This document shows positions 38,333 to 44,385 of a stretch of DNA of 44,475 nt, in pieces (the first letter of the stretch is position 1; every line of letters starts with the position of its first letter). The DNA comes from a virus. The notes below the pieces were generated by a model, which had not been told where the DNA came from, searched no databases, and worked only from the letters and a program-made list of their open reading frames with translations. A program made the position numbers and the translations under genes. The stretch lies in IMG/VR virus record IMGVR_UViG_3300045926_000229, positions 1 through 44,475 of that record; one strand, 5' to 3'.

Positions 38333-38895
38333 CGACCTACCGCGCCACGCGCTGTAAGACGTGTCGGACCGTCTCGAAGGGATACGCCGAGGCGACGCTC
38401 TCGCCGTCGGTCGTCCTCGCCTACTGCCTCGAATGCCGAAAGAAGACGCCGGCCGAGGACCTCGGCGCCGTCGAGGTCGAGACCAGGCCGACGAAGATCG
38501 TCGCGGAGGCGGGCCTCTCGGCTAACGAAGCCGCGGACGCGTTCGCGGCCGTCGCTAGCTCTGGCCTACCTGGGCCAGACGAAGAGACGGAGGACCGGAT
38601 CCAGGCGGCGTACCGGGAGTGGCGCGGGACGCCGGACGGTCTAGCCGTCGTCGCGGCGATCCGTCGACGAGCGCTCGAACTCCGGCGTCGAGGCTGGCGC
38701 CGCTACGGTATCCAAGCGCTCGCCGAGGTCGTTCGCTTCGACCAGGCCGTCGCCGCGGGCCCGGACCAGGAAGGCTACAAGGTGAATAACTCGCACCTAT
38801 CGCGGCTCGCTCGCGACCTTATGGTCGAGGACGACGAGCTCCGAGGGTTCTTCGAGATCCGCGAACTTCGGAGTAGGGAAGGAGAACGATCGTGA
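38329..38895 (+). CDS. Zinc-ribbon protein with conserved phage C-terminal domain
   Basis: 188 aa, start at the ATG 38329 (ATGA overlap). CKTCRTVSKG (about 9-18) and YCLECRKKT (about 33-41) form a four-Cys zinc ribbon. The C-terminal half (ELRRRGWRRYGIQALAEVVRF, about 121-141; NNSHLSRLARDLMVEDDELRGFF) is a domain I recognise as widespread in phages and prophages but of unknown function. Possibly a DNA-binding regulator. Confidence 0.65.
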   Translation: MTTYRATRCKTCRTVSKGYAEATLSPSVVLAYCLECRKKTPAEDLGAVEVETRPTKIVAEAGLSANEAADAFAAVASSGLPGPDEETEDRIQAAYREWRGTPDGLAVVAAIRRRALELRRRGWRRYGIQALAEVVRFDQAVAAGPDQEGYKVNNSHLSRLARDLMVEDDELRGFFEIRELRSREGERS

Positions 38896-39062
38896 CCGCC
38901 CAACCAGCAGCACCGGAGACGGAGCGACTGCGGGAGGCGCTGATGGCCGCGTCTCTGCCGCTTTCGCGGGCGCTTTCTAGCAATCCCGATGTTGCCAAGA
39001 CAGCGATGGATGAGGCCGTAGCGGCGTTCCGCGCCGCCATCGAAACCGGAGACGGGTCGTGA
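38892..39062 (+). CDS. Small protein with foreign base composition
   Basis: 56 aa, mainly one or two Ala-rich helices (ERLREALMAASLPLSRAL; AKTAMDEAVAAFRAAIE), unrecognised. GTG start in GTGA overlap and TGA overlapping the next GTG, so it is part of the operon. It uses CTG, GTT, TCT, ACA and GCA codons and holds 18 CpA+TpG dinucleotides in 171 nt, far above its neighbours, which marks it as recently acquired. Confidence 0.7.
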   Translation: MTAQPAAPETERLREALMAASLPLSRALSSNPDVAKTAMDEAVAAFRAAIETGDGS

Positions 39063-39325
39063 TCTCCGGCGAGACGCGCTTCGCTCTCGCCGACCATCCG
39101 AACCGGACGAAGGCGGACGGGTGGGCGGCGCGCCGCCTCCTCGCCGGCTGGTCGCCGCGCGCGATCGCGGTCGGCACCGGCGTCTCGCTTCGGACCGCGC
39201 AGCGCTGGCGTTCCGAGATCGTCCGAGTCGAGGACGTCGAGGTCGGCGGATACGTCGCGTCGTTCGCGATCCGTCGGACGAAGCCGCCTCTTAGGCTCGA
39301 ACCGTGGAGGAAGCTCGAACCATGA
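39059..39325 (+). CDS. Helix-turn-helix protein
   Basis: 88 aa. AARRLLAGWSPRAIAVGTGVSLRTAQRWRSE (residues about 23-53) is a clear helix-turn-helix of the transposase/sigma-like HTH group, followed by a short beta-like C-terminus. GTG in GTGA overlap, stop in ATGA overlap. Likely a small transcription regulator of the phage; no operator can be assigned. Confidence 0.72.
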   Translation: MISGETRFALADHPNRTKADGWAARRLLAGWSPRAIAVGTGVSLRTAQRWRSEIVRVEDVEVGGYVASFAIRRTKPPLRLEPWRKLEP

Positions 39326-39627
39326 GCGACCGACCCGTCTTCGGCGTCGACCGAGATCCCGGCGTCGTATCGTCGCTCGCGTCGCCGAGCCGAGGCTATC
39401 CGAAGGTCCCGCTCTCGAAGCGGCCTAACCCGATGGTCCTCGTCCACGGTCTAGCCGACCCGGCGAGGACGTGCGGGGAGTGTCGGTTCCTGGTCTGGAA
39501 GGGAGGCCACGCGCACCGCTACTTTGGCTGTACGCAGCGAGGGAAGTTAACGAACGGGTCGGCGACGGATCACCTTTCCGGCTGGCCGGCATGTCGACTC
39601 TTCGAGGAGCGGAAGGAGGAAGGGTGA
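39322..39627 (+). CDS. Conserved four-Cys phage protein
   Basis: 101 aa. The C-terminal half has CGECRFLVWKGG, then FGCTQRGKLTNG and WPACRLFEE (Cys at about 51, 54, 69 and 93 region), a pattern I know from many actinophage proteins (C..C, GC, T.G..D, WPAC). It should bind zinc or an iron-sulphur cluster; the function is unknown. The ATG at 39322 is taken for the ATGA overlap. Confidence 0.72.
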   Translation: MSDRPVFGVDRDPGVVSSLASPSRGYPKVPLSKRPNPMVLVHGLADPARTCGECRFLVWKGGHAHRYFGCTQRGKLTNGSATDHLSGWPACRLFEERKEEG

Positions 39628-39743
39628 AGAACGTCGTCCTAACGATCGAAGGCGCGATCGTCCTACTCGCGACCTATGTCGGCGGGTTCTGGGTCCTGGT
39701 CGGCTTAACGATCGCCGAGCGGATCGCTCGGCTCGTCCGATGA
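39624..39743 (+). CDS. Small single-span membrane protein (39 aa)
   Basis: GTG start behind GGAGGAAGG in GTGA overlap. The product has one long hydrophobic stretch (IVLLATYVGGFWVLVGLTI) and a short basic C-terminus. No family. The ATG of rusA overlaps its stop, so it may partly serve to couple rusA translation. Confidence 0.55.
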   Translation: MKNVVLTIEGAIVLLATYVGGFWVLVGLTIAERIARLVR

Positions 39744-40150
39744 TCCCGACTCGGCTCGAAGTCTCGCTCGTCGTCGACGGGATCCCTCCGTCGCCGAACG
39801 AGATGCGCCGGCGCCATTGGGGCGCGCGGGCGAAAGAGGCGCCAGTCTGGCGCCGAGCGGCCTATCTCGCGGCGTACGACGCGCTCCGATCGAGCGGCCT
39901 CGGCGATGCCTTCCCGCTCCGGAAGGCCGCGGTCGACCTCGTCTTCGTCTCGCCGGCGGCGCGCGGAGACCTCGATAACCTCGTCTCGTCGGCGAAGCCG
40001 ATCCTCGACGGGATCTCGCGCGGCCTCGGCGGACCAGGCGAGCGCGGACCGCTCCTTTACGACGACGGCGTCGGTTGCCTAGAAGTCCTTCGAGCTCGCT
40101 GGCGCCGCGGTCCGCGCGCCGCGGTCGAAGTTACCGTTCGGGAGGTCTAG
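39740..40150 (+). CDS. rusA: RusA-family Holliday junction resolvase
   Basis: 136 aa. Cuts four-way DNA junctions. Signature parts: PPSPNEMRRRHWG (about 13-25), then RGDLDNLVSSAKPILDGI (about 74-91) with the catalytic Asp residues, followed by the LYDDG (about 103-107) acidic site. All three conserved Asp positions seem present. ATGA overlap upstream. Fits the recombination set with YqaJ and RecT. Confidence 0.9.
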   Translation: MIPTRLEVSLVVDGIPPSPNEMRRRHWGARAKEAPVWRRAAYLAAYDALRSSGLGDAFPLRKAAVDLVFVSPAARGDLDNLVSSAKPILDGISRGLGGPGERGPLLYDDGVGCLEVLRARWRRGPRAAVEVTVREV

Positions 40151-40151
40151 C

Positions 40152-40250
40152 GTGGACGGAAAGCTCGCCGAGAAGGGTCTCGTCGTCGTCCTCTTCCTAA
40201 TGGCGCTCGCGACGCTGGTTATCGTCGCGCTCGACGGTCGGCTTCCGTGA
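40152..40250 (+). CDS. Small single-span membrane peptide (32 aa)
   Basis: GTG start 6 nt behind GGAGG (40141-40145). A short charged start (DGKLAEKG) is followed by VVVLFLMALATLVIVAL, one membrane span, and a basic end. TGA in GTGA overlap with the next membrane protein gene. It may be a partner of the membrane proteins that follow, two genes before the VUT transporter. Confidence 0.5.
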   Translation: MDGKLAEKGLVVVLFLMALATLVIVALDGRLP

Positions 40251-40534
40251 AAGCGATCCTCGTCGCGCACGGCGCGGACCTCGCGACGTTCCTCGTCGCG
40301 GTCGGCCTGGTCCGGGTTCCGATAGAGCTCGAAGTCAACCCGGCCGCGGTCCTCGCCTACTCGATCGCCGGCCTCGCCGGCGTCGCGGCCTATAAGGTCG
40401 GCCTGGTCGCCGTCCTCGCGGTCGCCTTCCGGCGGATCCGGACGAAGCCGAAGGCGCCGGCGATCGTCGTCGGAGCGGCCGTCGGAGCGGTAGGCGCGGC
40501 CGCTAATATCCTCGCGATCGCCTCGATCGGATAA
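40247..40534 (+). CDS. Membrane protein, three predicted spans
   Basis: 95 aa with hydrophobic segments at about 8-24, 34-63 (AVLAYSIAGLAGVAAYKVGL and following) and 72-94. I do not recognise it. Similar small membrane proteins stand before VUT-family genes in other phages, so it might assist transport, but this is inference from position. GTG start in GTGA overlap; 16-nt gap with AAGGAAGGAG to the VUT gene. Confidence 0.55.
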   Translation: MKAILVAHGADLATFLVAVGLVRVPIELEVNPAAVLAYSIAGLAGVAAYKVGLVAVLAVAFRRIRTKPKAPAIVVGAAVGAVGAAANILAIASIG

Positions 40535-40550
40535 GGAAGGAGTCTCTTCG

Positions 40551-41054
40551 GTGGGATCGGTTTACGTCGTCCTCTACCTCGCGGCGATCGTCGTCGCGAA
40601 CCTCCTCGTCGCGACCTACGGACCCGTCGCGGCGATCCCGGTCGCGTTCGTCTTCGTCGGGTTCGACCTCGTCTCGCGAGACGCGCTACACGATCTCTGG
40701 CGCGGCCGGACGCTATGGCCGCGGATGCTGGCGCTCGTCGCCGTCGGAGGCGCGCTCTCGTACGTCGTGAACGCCGACGCCGGCCGGATCGCGATCGCCT
40801 CGACGATCGCCTTCGCCGCTAGCGCTCTCGCCGACGCCGCGACGTATCACGTCCTCCGCCGCCGCCGCTTCCTCGAACGGGCGAACGGCTCGAACGTCGT
40901 CGGTGCGGCCGTCGACTCGCTCCTCTTCCCGACGATCGCCTTCGGCGCGATCCTCCCGGCGATCGTCCTCGGTCAGTTCGTCGCGAAGGTCGCCGGCGGC
41001 GCGCTTTGGGCCTACCTACTCCGGCCTCGACTCGTCCTCCGGCCGGCCGAATGA
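40551..41054 (+). CDS. VUT-family (YhhQ-type) queuosine precursor transporter
   Basis: 167 aa, about five hydrophobic spans. Recognised by the family stretches FVGFDLVSRDALHDLWRG (about 37-54), RIAIASTIAFAASALADAATY (about 84-104) and FLERANGSNVVGAAVDSLLFPTIAF (residues about 110-134). Family members import queuosine precursors such as preQ0 or preQ1. The gene is translationally coupled (ATGA) to the DpdA-like gene, which uses just such bases. GTG start behind AAGGAAGGAG. Shorter than YhhQ of Escherichia (about 220 aa) as usual in phages. Confidence 0.82.
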   Translation: MGSVYVVLYLAAIVVANLLVATYGPVAAIPVAFVFVGFDLVSRDALHDLWRGRTLWPRMLALVAVGGALSYVVNADAGRIAIASTIAFAASALADAATYHVLRRRRFLERANGSNVVGAAVDSLLFPTIAFGAILPAIVLGQFVAKVAGGALWAYLLRPRLVLRPAE

Positions 41055-41638
41055 TCTACCTCTCCGGGAAGGTCGTCGACGGCGTCCCGGCCATGATTAC
41101 GCCGGCGATGGGACACCAGCCGCGCGGGACGTGGGCCGCGGATACCGGATGCTTCGCGAACCCGGAGGCTCACGACGACGAGGTCTACCTCCGCTTCCTC
41201 GACGCTCGTCCGCGAGAGACCTGCCTCTTCGCGACCGCTCCCGACCGCTTCGGAGACGGGATCGCGACGCTCGCCGTCGCGAGGCCGATGCTTCCGCGGA
41301 TCCGCGAACTCGGCTTCCCGGCGGCGCTGGTCGCTCAGGCCGGGATGACGCCGGAGCTCGTACCGTGGGAAGACGTCGACGTCCTCTTCGTCGGAGGTCC
41401 GGACGCGTGGCAGCACTCGGAGGCGCTCCTCGTCCTGGTACGCGAGGCGAAGCGGCTCGGGAAGCGGATCCACGTCGGGCGCGTTAACGGCTTCCGGCGC
41501 TATCGGTGGGCGAAGGCGATCGGCGCCGAGTCGGCCGACGGGACGTTCCTCGCGTTCGGACCCGACGAGAACCTCCGCCGGCTGGCGCGCTGGCAGCAAC
41601 GCCTCGATAGCGAGCCGATCCTCCCGATCGGCGCCTAA
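41051..41638 (+). CDS. dpdA: DpdA-like DNA guanine transglycosylase
   Basis: 195 aa TIM-barrel protein related to tRNA-guanine transglycosylase; DpdA enzymes exchange guanine in DNA for a 7-deazaguanine such as preQ0. Visible: WAADTGCF (about 28-35), FATAPDRFGDG (about 59-69) with an invariant-type Asp, FPAALVAQAGM, VLFVGGPDAW (about 112-121), and HVGRVNGFRRYRWAKAIGAE (about 140-159) before SADGTFL. It is of the compact actinophage type and lacks the zinc site of bacterial TGT. ATGA overlap with the VUT gene. No FolE, QueD, QueE or QueC is found in the window, so the base must come from the host or from import. Confidence 0.83.
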   Translation: MIYLSGKVVDGVPAMITPAMGHQPRGTWAADTGCFANPEAHDDEVYLRFLDARPRETCLFATAPDRFGDGIATLAVARPMLPRIRELGFPAALVAQAGMTPELVPWEDVDVLFVGGPDAWQHSEALLVLVREAKRLGKRIHVGRVNGFRRYRWAKAIGAESADGTFLAFGPDENLRRLARWQQRLDSEPILPIGA

Positions 41639-41693
41639 ACTAGACGGACCCGGACGGACCGGGCGAGAAGGAAGGACCGGGATCGGACCCGGT
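41636..41693 (+). promoter_or_regulatory. Promoter-like -10 and two leader hairpins
   Basis: TAAACT (41636-41641) overlaps the dpdA stop and may be a -10; no good -35 is seen. The predicted start is followed at once by hairpin 1 (CCCGG, loop ACGGA, CCGGG; 41649-41663) and then hairpin 2 (ACCGGG, loop ATCGGA, CCCGGT; 41676-41693), before AAGGAG (41698-41703) and the GTG at 41708. The loops equal those of the leaders at 33317 and 43900. Confidence 0.5.
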
Positions 41694-41707
41694 CGGGAAG
41701 GAGATCC

Positions 41708-42433
41708 GTGGATACGACCCTCGTCGATCGCGTCGAGACGTTCCGAGGCTACCGAGAGATCCTCCGGAGACGGTTCGACCAGGCGGCGCACGCTGCGCTA
41801 GAGAAGGTCCCGGAAGGCGGAGAGTGGGACGGGATACAGGTCCTTCGCCGAGCCGAGCTCGAACGCGTCGTTCACGACTTCGCGAAGGCCGACCCGGACC
41901 CGCTGGCGACCGTGGCCGAGGTTATGACGCCGGCGCGCGTCTTCGTCGACGCGATCTGCCCGCGGTGCGGGATCCCGGCTCGGATCCTGGTCGAGATCCA
42001 TACGGAGCTGGTCGTCTCGGACGAAGGGTCCGAGATCCGGGCGAAGACGAAGTCGAAAGCGTCCTCTCACGTCTGCGGCCAGCTCCCGCTAGAACCAGGC
42101 GCCGACTCGGACCAGCTCTCCTTCTCGGACGTCCGGACGAGGCCGGAACTCCGTCTCCGTTACGACGTACCGAAGCCGGACGACGTCTCGCTCGAAACGC
42201 CGGAGGCCGACCGCTGCGGGGCGACGATCCAGATCGCCGTCCCGACTGAGGGAGCCGAGCCGGCCGGCGAGGAGACGATCGTCTGCGAGCGTCCGATCGA
42301 CCATGACCAGCTAGCCGCCGAGGACGCTCGCGACCATTGGGCCGAAGGCGGCTTCGCGTGGCACTACGAGGAGGTCCCGGATCTCTCGATCGTCGAGGGC
42401 GAGACCGAGGACCAGGAAGGCGGCGAGGAGTGA
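41708..42433 (+). CDS. Hypothetical protein with zinc-binding motif
   Basis: 241 aa. A helical N-terminal region (about 1-85) precedes CPRCGIPARILVEIH (about 85-99) and SHVCGQ (about 117-122), together a probable zinc site; the C-terminal half is acidic with another Cys pair (RCGATIQIAV, VCERPIDH). Not recognised by name. The GTG start has a good AAGGAG. First gene of the last rightward block; the next gene overlaps by GTGA. Confidence 0.65.
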   Translation: MDTTLVDRVETFRGYREILRRRFDQAAHAALEKVPEGGEWDGIQVLRRAELERVVHDFAKADPDPLATVAEVMTPARVFVDAICPRCGIPARILVEIHTELVVSDEGSEIRAKTKSKASSHVCGQLPLEPGADSDQLSFSDVRTRPELRLRYDVPKPDDVSLETPEADRCGATIQIAVPTEGAEPAGEETIVCERPIDHDQLAAEDARDHWAEGGFAWHYEEVPDLSIVEGETEDQEGGEE

Positions 42434-42723
42434 AGCGGACCGCGGAACAGGCGCTTCGGGACGAACTCGAAGCGGCGTCGACGGCGCTTAACGTCGCTCG
42501 GTCGAAGGAAGCCGCGGCGGTCGAGCGCGAGTTCCTCGCCGGCGAGACGGTCCGAGCGCGAGCGAAGGACGCGGAACTAGCCGGTCGGCGTTATGAGCGC
42601 GCGAAAGCTGCTCTCGCGGCGCTGGTAGGGTCGTCGGCCGACGAGGCTGCCGGTCCGCCGGCCGACGGCGATACAGTAGCGGGCGAGGAGGTCGACCGTG
42701 CCGACGAACCCGTTCGCGCGTAA
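42430..42723 (+). CDS. Coiled-coil hypothetical protein
   Basis: 97 aa: residues about 4-68 form one long charged helix with heptad-like spacing (AEQALRDELEAASTALNVAR; EREFLAGETVRARAKDAE), then an acidic Ala/Gly-rich tail. The GTG start overlaps the preceding stop; its 3' end overlaps the next gene by 26 nt. No family known. Confidence 0.6.
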   Translation: MKRTAEQALRDELEAASTALNVARSKEAAAVEREFLAGETVRARAKDAELAGRRYERAKAALAALVGSSADEAAGPPADGDTVAGEEVDRADEPVRA

Positions 42724-42928
42724 CCGAGCCGAGAGGCGGAAGAAGGTGACCAGGAAGGACGCCGAGGGTCTACTCCGGAACGCCTTCGCCGACCGGATCG
42801 CGTTCGTCGCCGCTCGACACCTTCTCGTCGAGGTCGCGAACGACCAGGCGGCGAGCGGTCTCGCTGGCGACCTTCCGACCCGGATCGAACTCTTCCTCGC
42901 CCGCCATCCCGTAAAGGAGCGTCCGTAG
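42698..42928 (+). CDS. Small basic hypothetical protein
   Basis: 76 aa. Basic start (RNRAERRKKVTRKDAEGLL) followed by a helix rich in Ala and Leu (AFVAARHLLVEVANDQAA) and a short C-terminal helix. The GTG follows GAGGAGGT at good spacing even though it lies inside the previous gene, so the start is convincing. Stop and next start share one base (42928). Not recognised. Confidence 0.6.
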   Translation: MPTNPFARNRAERRKKVTRKDAEGLLRNAFADRIAFVAARHLLVEVANDQAASGLAGDLPTRIELFLARHPVKERP

Positions 42929-43419
42929 TGAAGAAGAAGAGACTCCGCGAGGCGCTCCGGACCGCTCGGCTCGAAGCGATCCTCGCGAAGGCTATCCCGA
43001 AGGTCGTAACGGTCGAGATCGAGCTCGGGGCGACCGGAGGAGGTCCGAGCGTCCTCTCCGTCCCGTTCCGTGTAGACCAGCCGATGCGGGTCTCGCTCCC
43101 GGCGCTCGGCTTCGAGGTTTCGCTCGTGAAGCCTCCTCCGGACCCGTCCGCCTACTGGCGACCGTCGACGGCGGAGGCGCCGCGCAAGGCGTCGTTCTCG
43201 GGCGAGGTCTGCCGACCAGGCGAAGCGGTTACGCACGACCTCGTCCGGGAGTACTGGACGCCAGCGCTAAAGGTCGAAGGCGAGGCCGGCTCGCTTCGCT
43301 ACCTCCGCTCGGTCCGCTGCGCTCGATGCGAGTGGGAGCCGGTAATCGACTTCGCGGATCCCGAGTCGGTCCGGCGCCTGGTCCTCTCGGCGCGAGATCC
43401 GGAGGATCCGAAGCCGTGA
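42928..43419 (+). CDS. Hypothetical protein, CxxC
   Basis: 163 aa. A basic helix (KKKRLREALRTARLEAILAK) leads into a beta-rich middle (VVTVEIELGATGGGPSVLSV; FRVDQPMRVSLPALGFEVSL) and CRPGEAV / VRCARCEWEPVI (about 90 and 132-143). Unrecognised. GTG start; the upstream stop TAG overlaps it by one base. GTGA overlap with the next gene. Confidence 0.6.
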   Translation: MKKKRLREALRTARLEAILAKAIPKVVTVEIELGATGGGPSVLSVPFRVDQPMRVSLPALGFEVSLVKPPPDPSAYWRPSTAEAPRKASFSGEVCRPGEAVTHDLVREYWTPALKVEGEAGSLRYLRSVRCARCEWEPVIDFADPESVRRLVLSARDPEDPKP

Positions 43420-43631
43420 ACCTCGGCGATATCGCTCCGAGCGACCTCGAAGCGATGCTCGACCTCGAACGTCGTCGAGACGAAGCGCTCGAACGCGACC
43501 CGGAGGTCGCGGAGCTCCTCCCGGCCTACGTTCTCGCCGCTGACGAGTACGAAGCGGCTCGGATCCGCTTCGAGCGCGCGAGCTATCTCTATCGGACCGC
43601 GTCGGCGCGCGTTCTCCGAAACGTCGTCTAG
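43416..43631 (+). CDS. Small helical hypothetical protein
   Basis: 71 aa, nearly all helix: LEAMLDLERRRDEALERDPE and VLAADEYEAARIRFERASYL. Acidic in the first half. Last gene of the rightward operon, ended 3 nt before a strong terminator. GTG in GTGA overlap; the longer frame is spurious. Confidence 0.6.
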   Translation: MNLGDIAPSDLEAMLDLERRRDEALERDPEVAELLPAYVLAADEYEAARIRFERASYLYRTASARVLRNVV

Positions 43632-43634
43632 ACA

Positions 43635-43677
43635 CCCGAAGGCCGGCTCCGTGGGGGGAACGGAACCGGCCTTCGGG
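43635..43677. terminator. Strong terminator hairpin
   Basis: 12-bp arms CCCGAAGGCCGG (43635-43646) and CCGGCCTTCGGG (43666-43677), with an inner pairing TCCGT/ACGGA and a G-rich loop. No T-run on the plus strand. It sits between the rightward operon and the end of the leftward small gene, so it probably ends both. Confidence 0.8.
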
Positions 43678-43703
43678 CTGCCCATGCTTAGAGCGGAACT
43701 AGC

Positions 43704-43877
43704 CTAGACGATCTCCTTCGTCGCGACCAGCCGTCCGGCCGGAATACCGGCCTCGCGCCGCTTCTCCTCCTGGTAGCGGCGCCAGCGTGGGACGAAAGCC
43801 TCGGTCGACTCGTCGCGCGGGGGGTCGGCGCGCGGTCGAGGAGGCGTAGGGAGTCCGAGTCGCTCTCGGAGGGTCAT
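43704..43877 (-). CDS. Small basic protein (57 aa) on the reverse strand
   Basis: Starts with ATG at 43877, behind a strong AAGGAAGGAA, and has its own promoter and leader hairpin, so it is a real single-gene unit. The product: TLRERLGLPTPPRPR at the start, then FVPRWRRYQEEKRREAGIPA (about 28-47), a basic amphipathic helix. Unrecognised. It is transcribed towards the terminator at 43635-43677. Confidence 0.65.
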   Translation of the reverse strand: MTLRERLGLPTPPRPRADPPRDESTEAFVPRWRRYQEEKRREAGIPAGRLVATKEIV

Positions 43878-43899
43878 TCGAGGTTCCTTCCTTCGTTAG

Positions 43900-43921
43900 G
43901 CGTCCCGTCCGATCGGGACGC
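43900..43921 (-). promoter_or_regulatory. 5'-terminal hairpin of the small reverse gene
   Basis: Minus strand: perfect 8-bp arms GCGTCCCG and CGGGACGC around loop ATCGGA. It begins about 6 nt after the -10 box, so at +1 of the transcript, and precedes the AAGGAAGGAA ribosome-binding site. Same loop as hairpin 2 at 41676. Confidence 0.6.
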
Positions 43922-43926
43922 GTTCT

Positions 43927-43955
43927 ACCCTAGGGTGCGCGAGGTAGGCTGTAAA
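43927..43955 (-). promoter_or_regulatory. Sigma70-like promoter for the small reverse gene
   Basis: Minus strand: TTTACA (43950-43955), 17-nt spacer, TAGGGT (43927-43932). The -10 region lies in a 19-nt block (43924-43942) that matches the leftward promoter region 33226-33244 in 18 of 19 positions. Confidence 0.6.
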
Positions 43956-43956
43956 G

Positions 43957-43971
43957 GGTACGGAGGTACGG
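43957..43971. repeat. Direct repeat GGTACGG next to the promoter
   Basis: Two copies of GGTACGG (43957-43963 and 43965-43971), one base apart, just upstream of the leftward -35. An 8-nt period puts them on nearly the same DNA face; they may bind a regulator. No further copy was noticed. Confidence 0.3.
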
Positions 43972-44061
43972 TGTCGGCTAGTTCACACCCTAGGCGTAGG
44001 CTGGCCTGGTCGGGTCGAGGGTCGAGGCTCGGGCGTCTCCCTTCGATCCGACGTCGATCCC

Positions 44062-44385
44062 TTGCCTAGGTCCGCGCCGAGGGCGTGCCTCGAACCAGCG
44101 TGCCCGAACCAGGCGGTAGAGCGAGGCCGCTGCGAGGCACATCGGCTATCGGCCTCGGCGAGGGGGGTCGGGAGGGTGCACAGGGGGGAGCGGGCTAGCG
44201 CGCTACCAGGCGCGCGGTGCGAGGCGTGCGGCTGTACGCGCCAGCTCCAACGCGATCACCGTATACCCGTATCCCTAGGGGGGCCCGACCATCCCTCGAA
44301 TAAACGTTGGCTATGCGATTGCGAAGACCATCGCTGCCATTCGCGCTTAGGACTTCGTCGATCGTCTTCGCGAGGCCGCTCGTAG
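44062..44385 (+). CDS. HNH endonuclease at the genome end
   Basis: 107 aa. An N-terminal zinc knuckle (CLEPACPNQAVERGRCEAH, about 9-27) and the HNH core: CEACGCTRQLQRDHRIPVSL (about 53-72) with the catalytic DH, GGPDHPSNKRWLC (Asn) and CEDHRCHSRLG (final His). HNH nucleases beside the terminase and the packaging site assist cos cleavage in many cos phages. TTG start at 44062; no nearby ATG or GTG fits the frame. More CpA/TpG than the phage average and several GGGGGG runs set it apart. Confidence 0.82.
   Translation: MPRSAPRACLEPACPNQAVERGRCEAHRLSASARGVGRVHRGERASALPGARCEACGCTRQLQRDHRIPVSLGGPDHPSNKRWLCDCEDHRCHSRLGLRRSSSRGRS

Noticed and set aside
43880-44060. Several CCTAGG palindromes (43929, 43989, 44065) as a regulator array
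   Set aside because: Spacing is irregular and some copies are explained by -10 boxes; too short to claim as a separate motif set.
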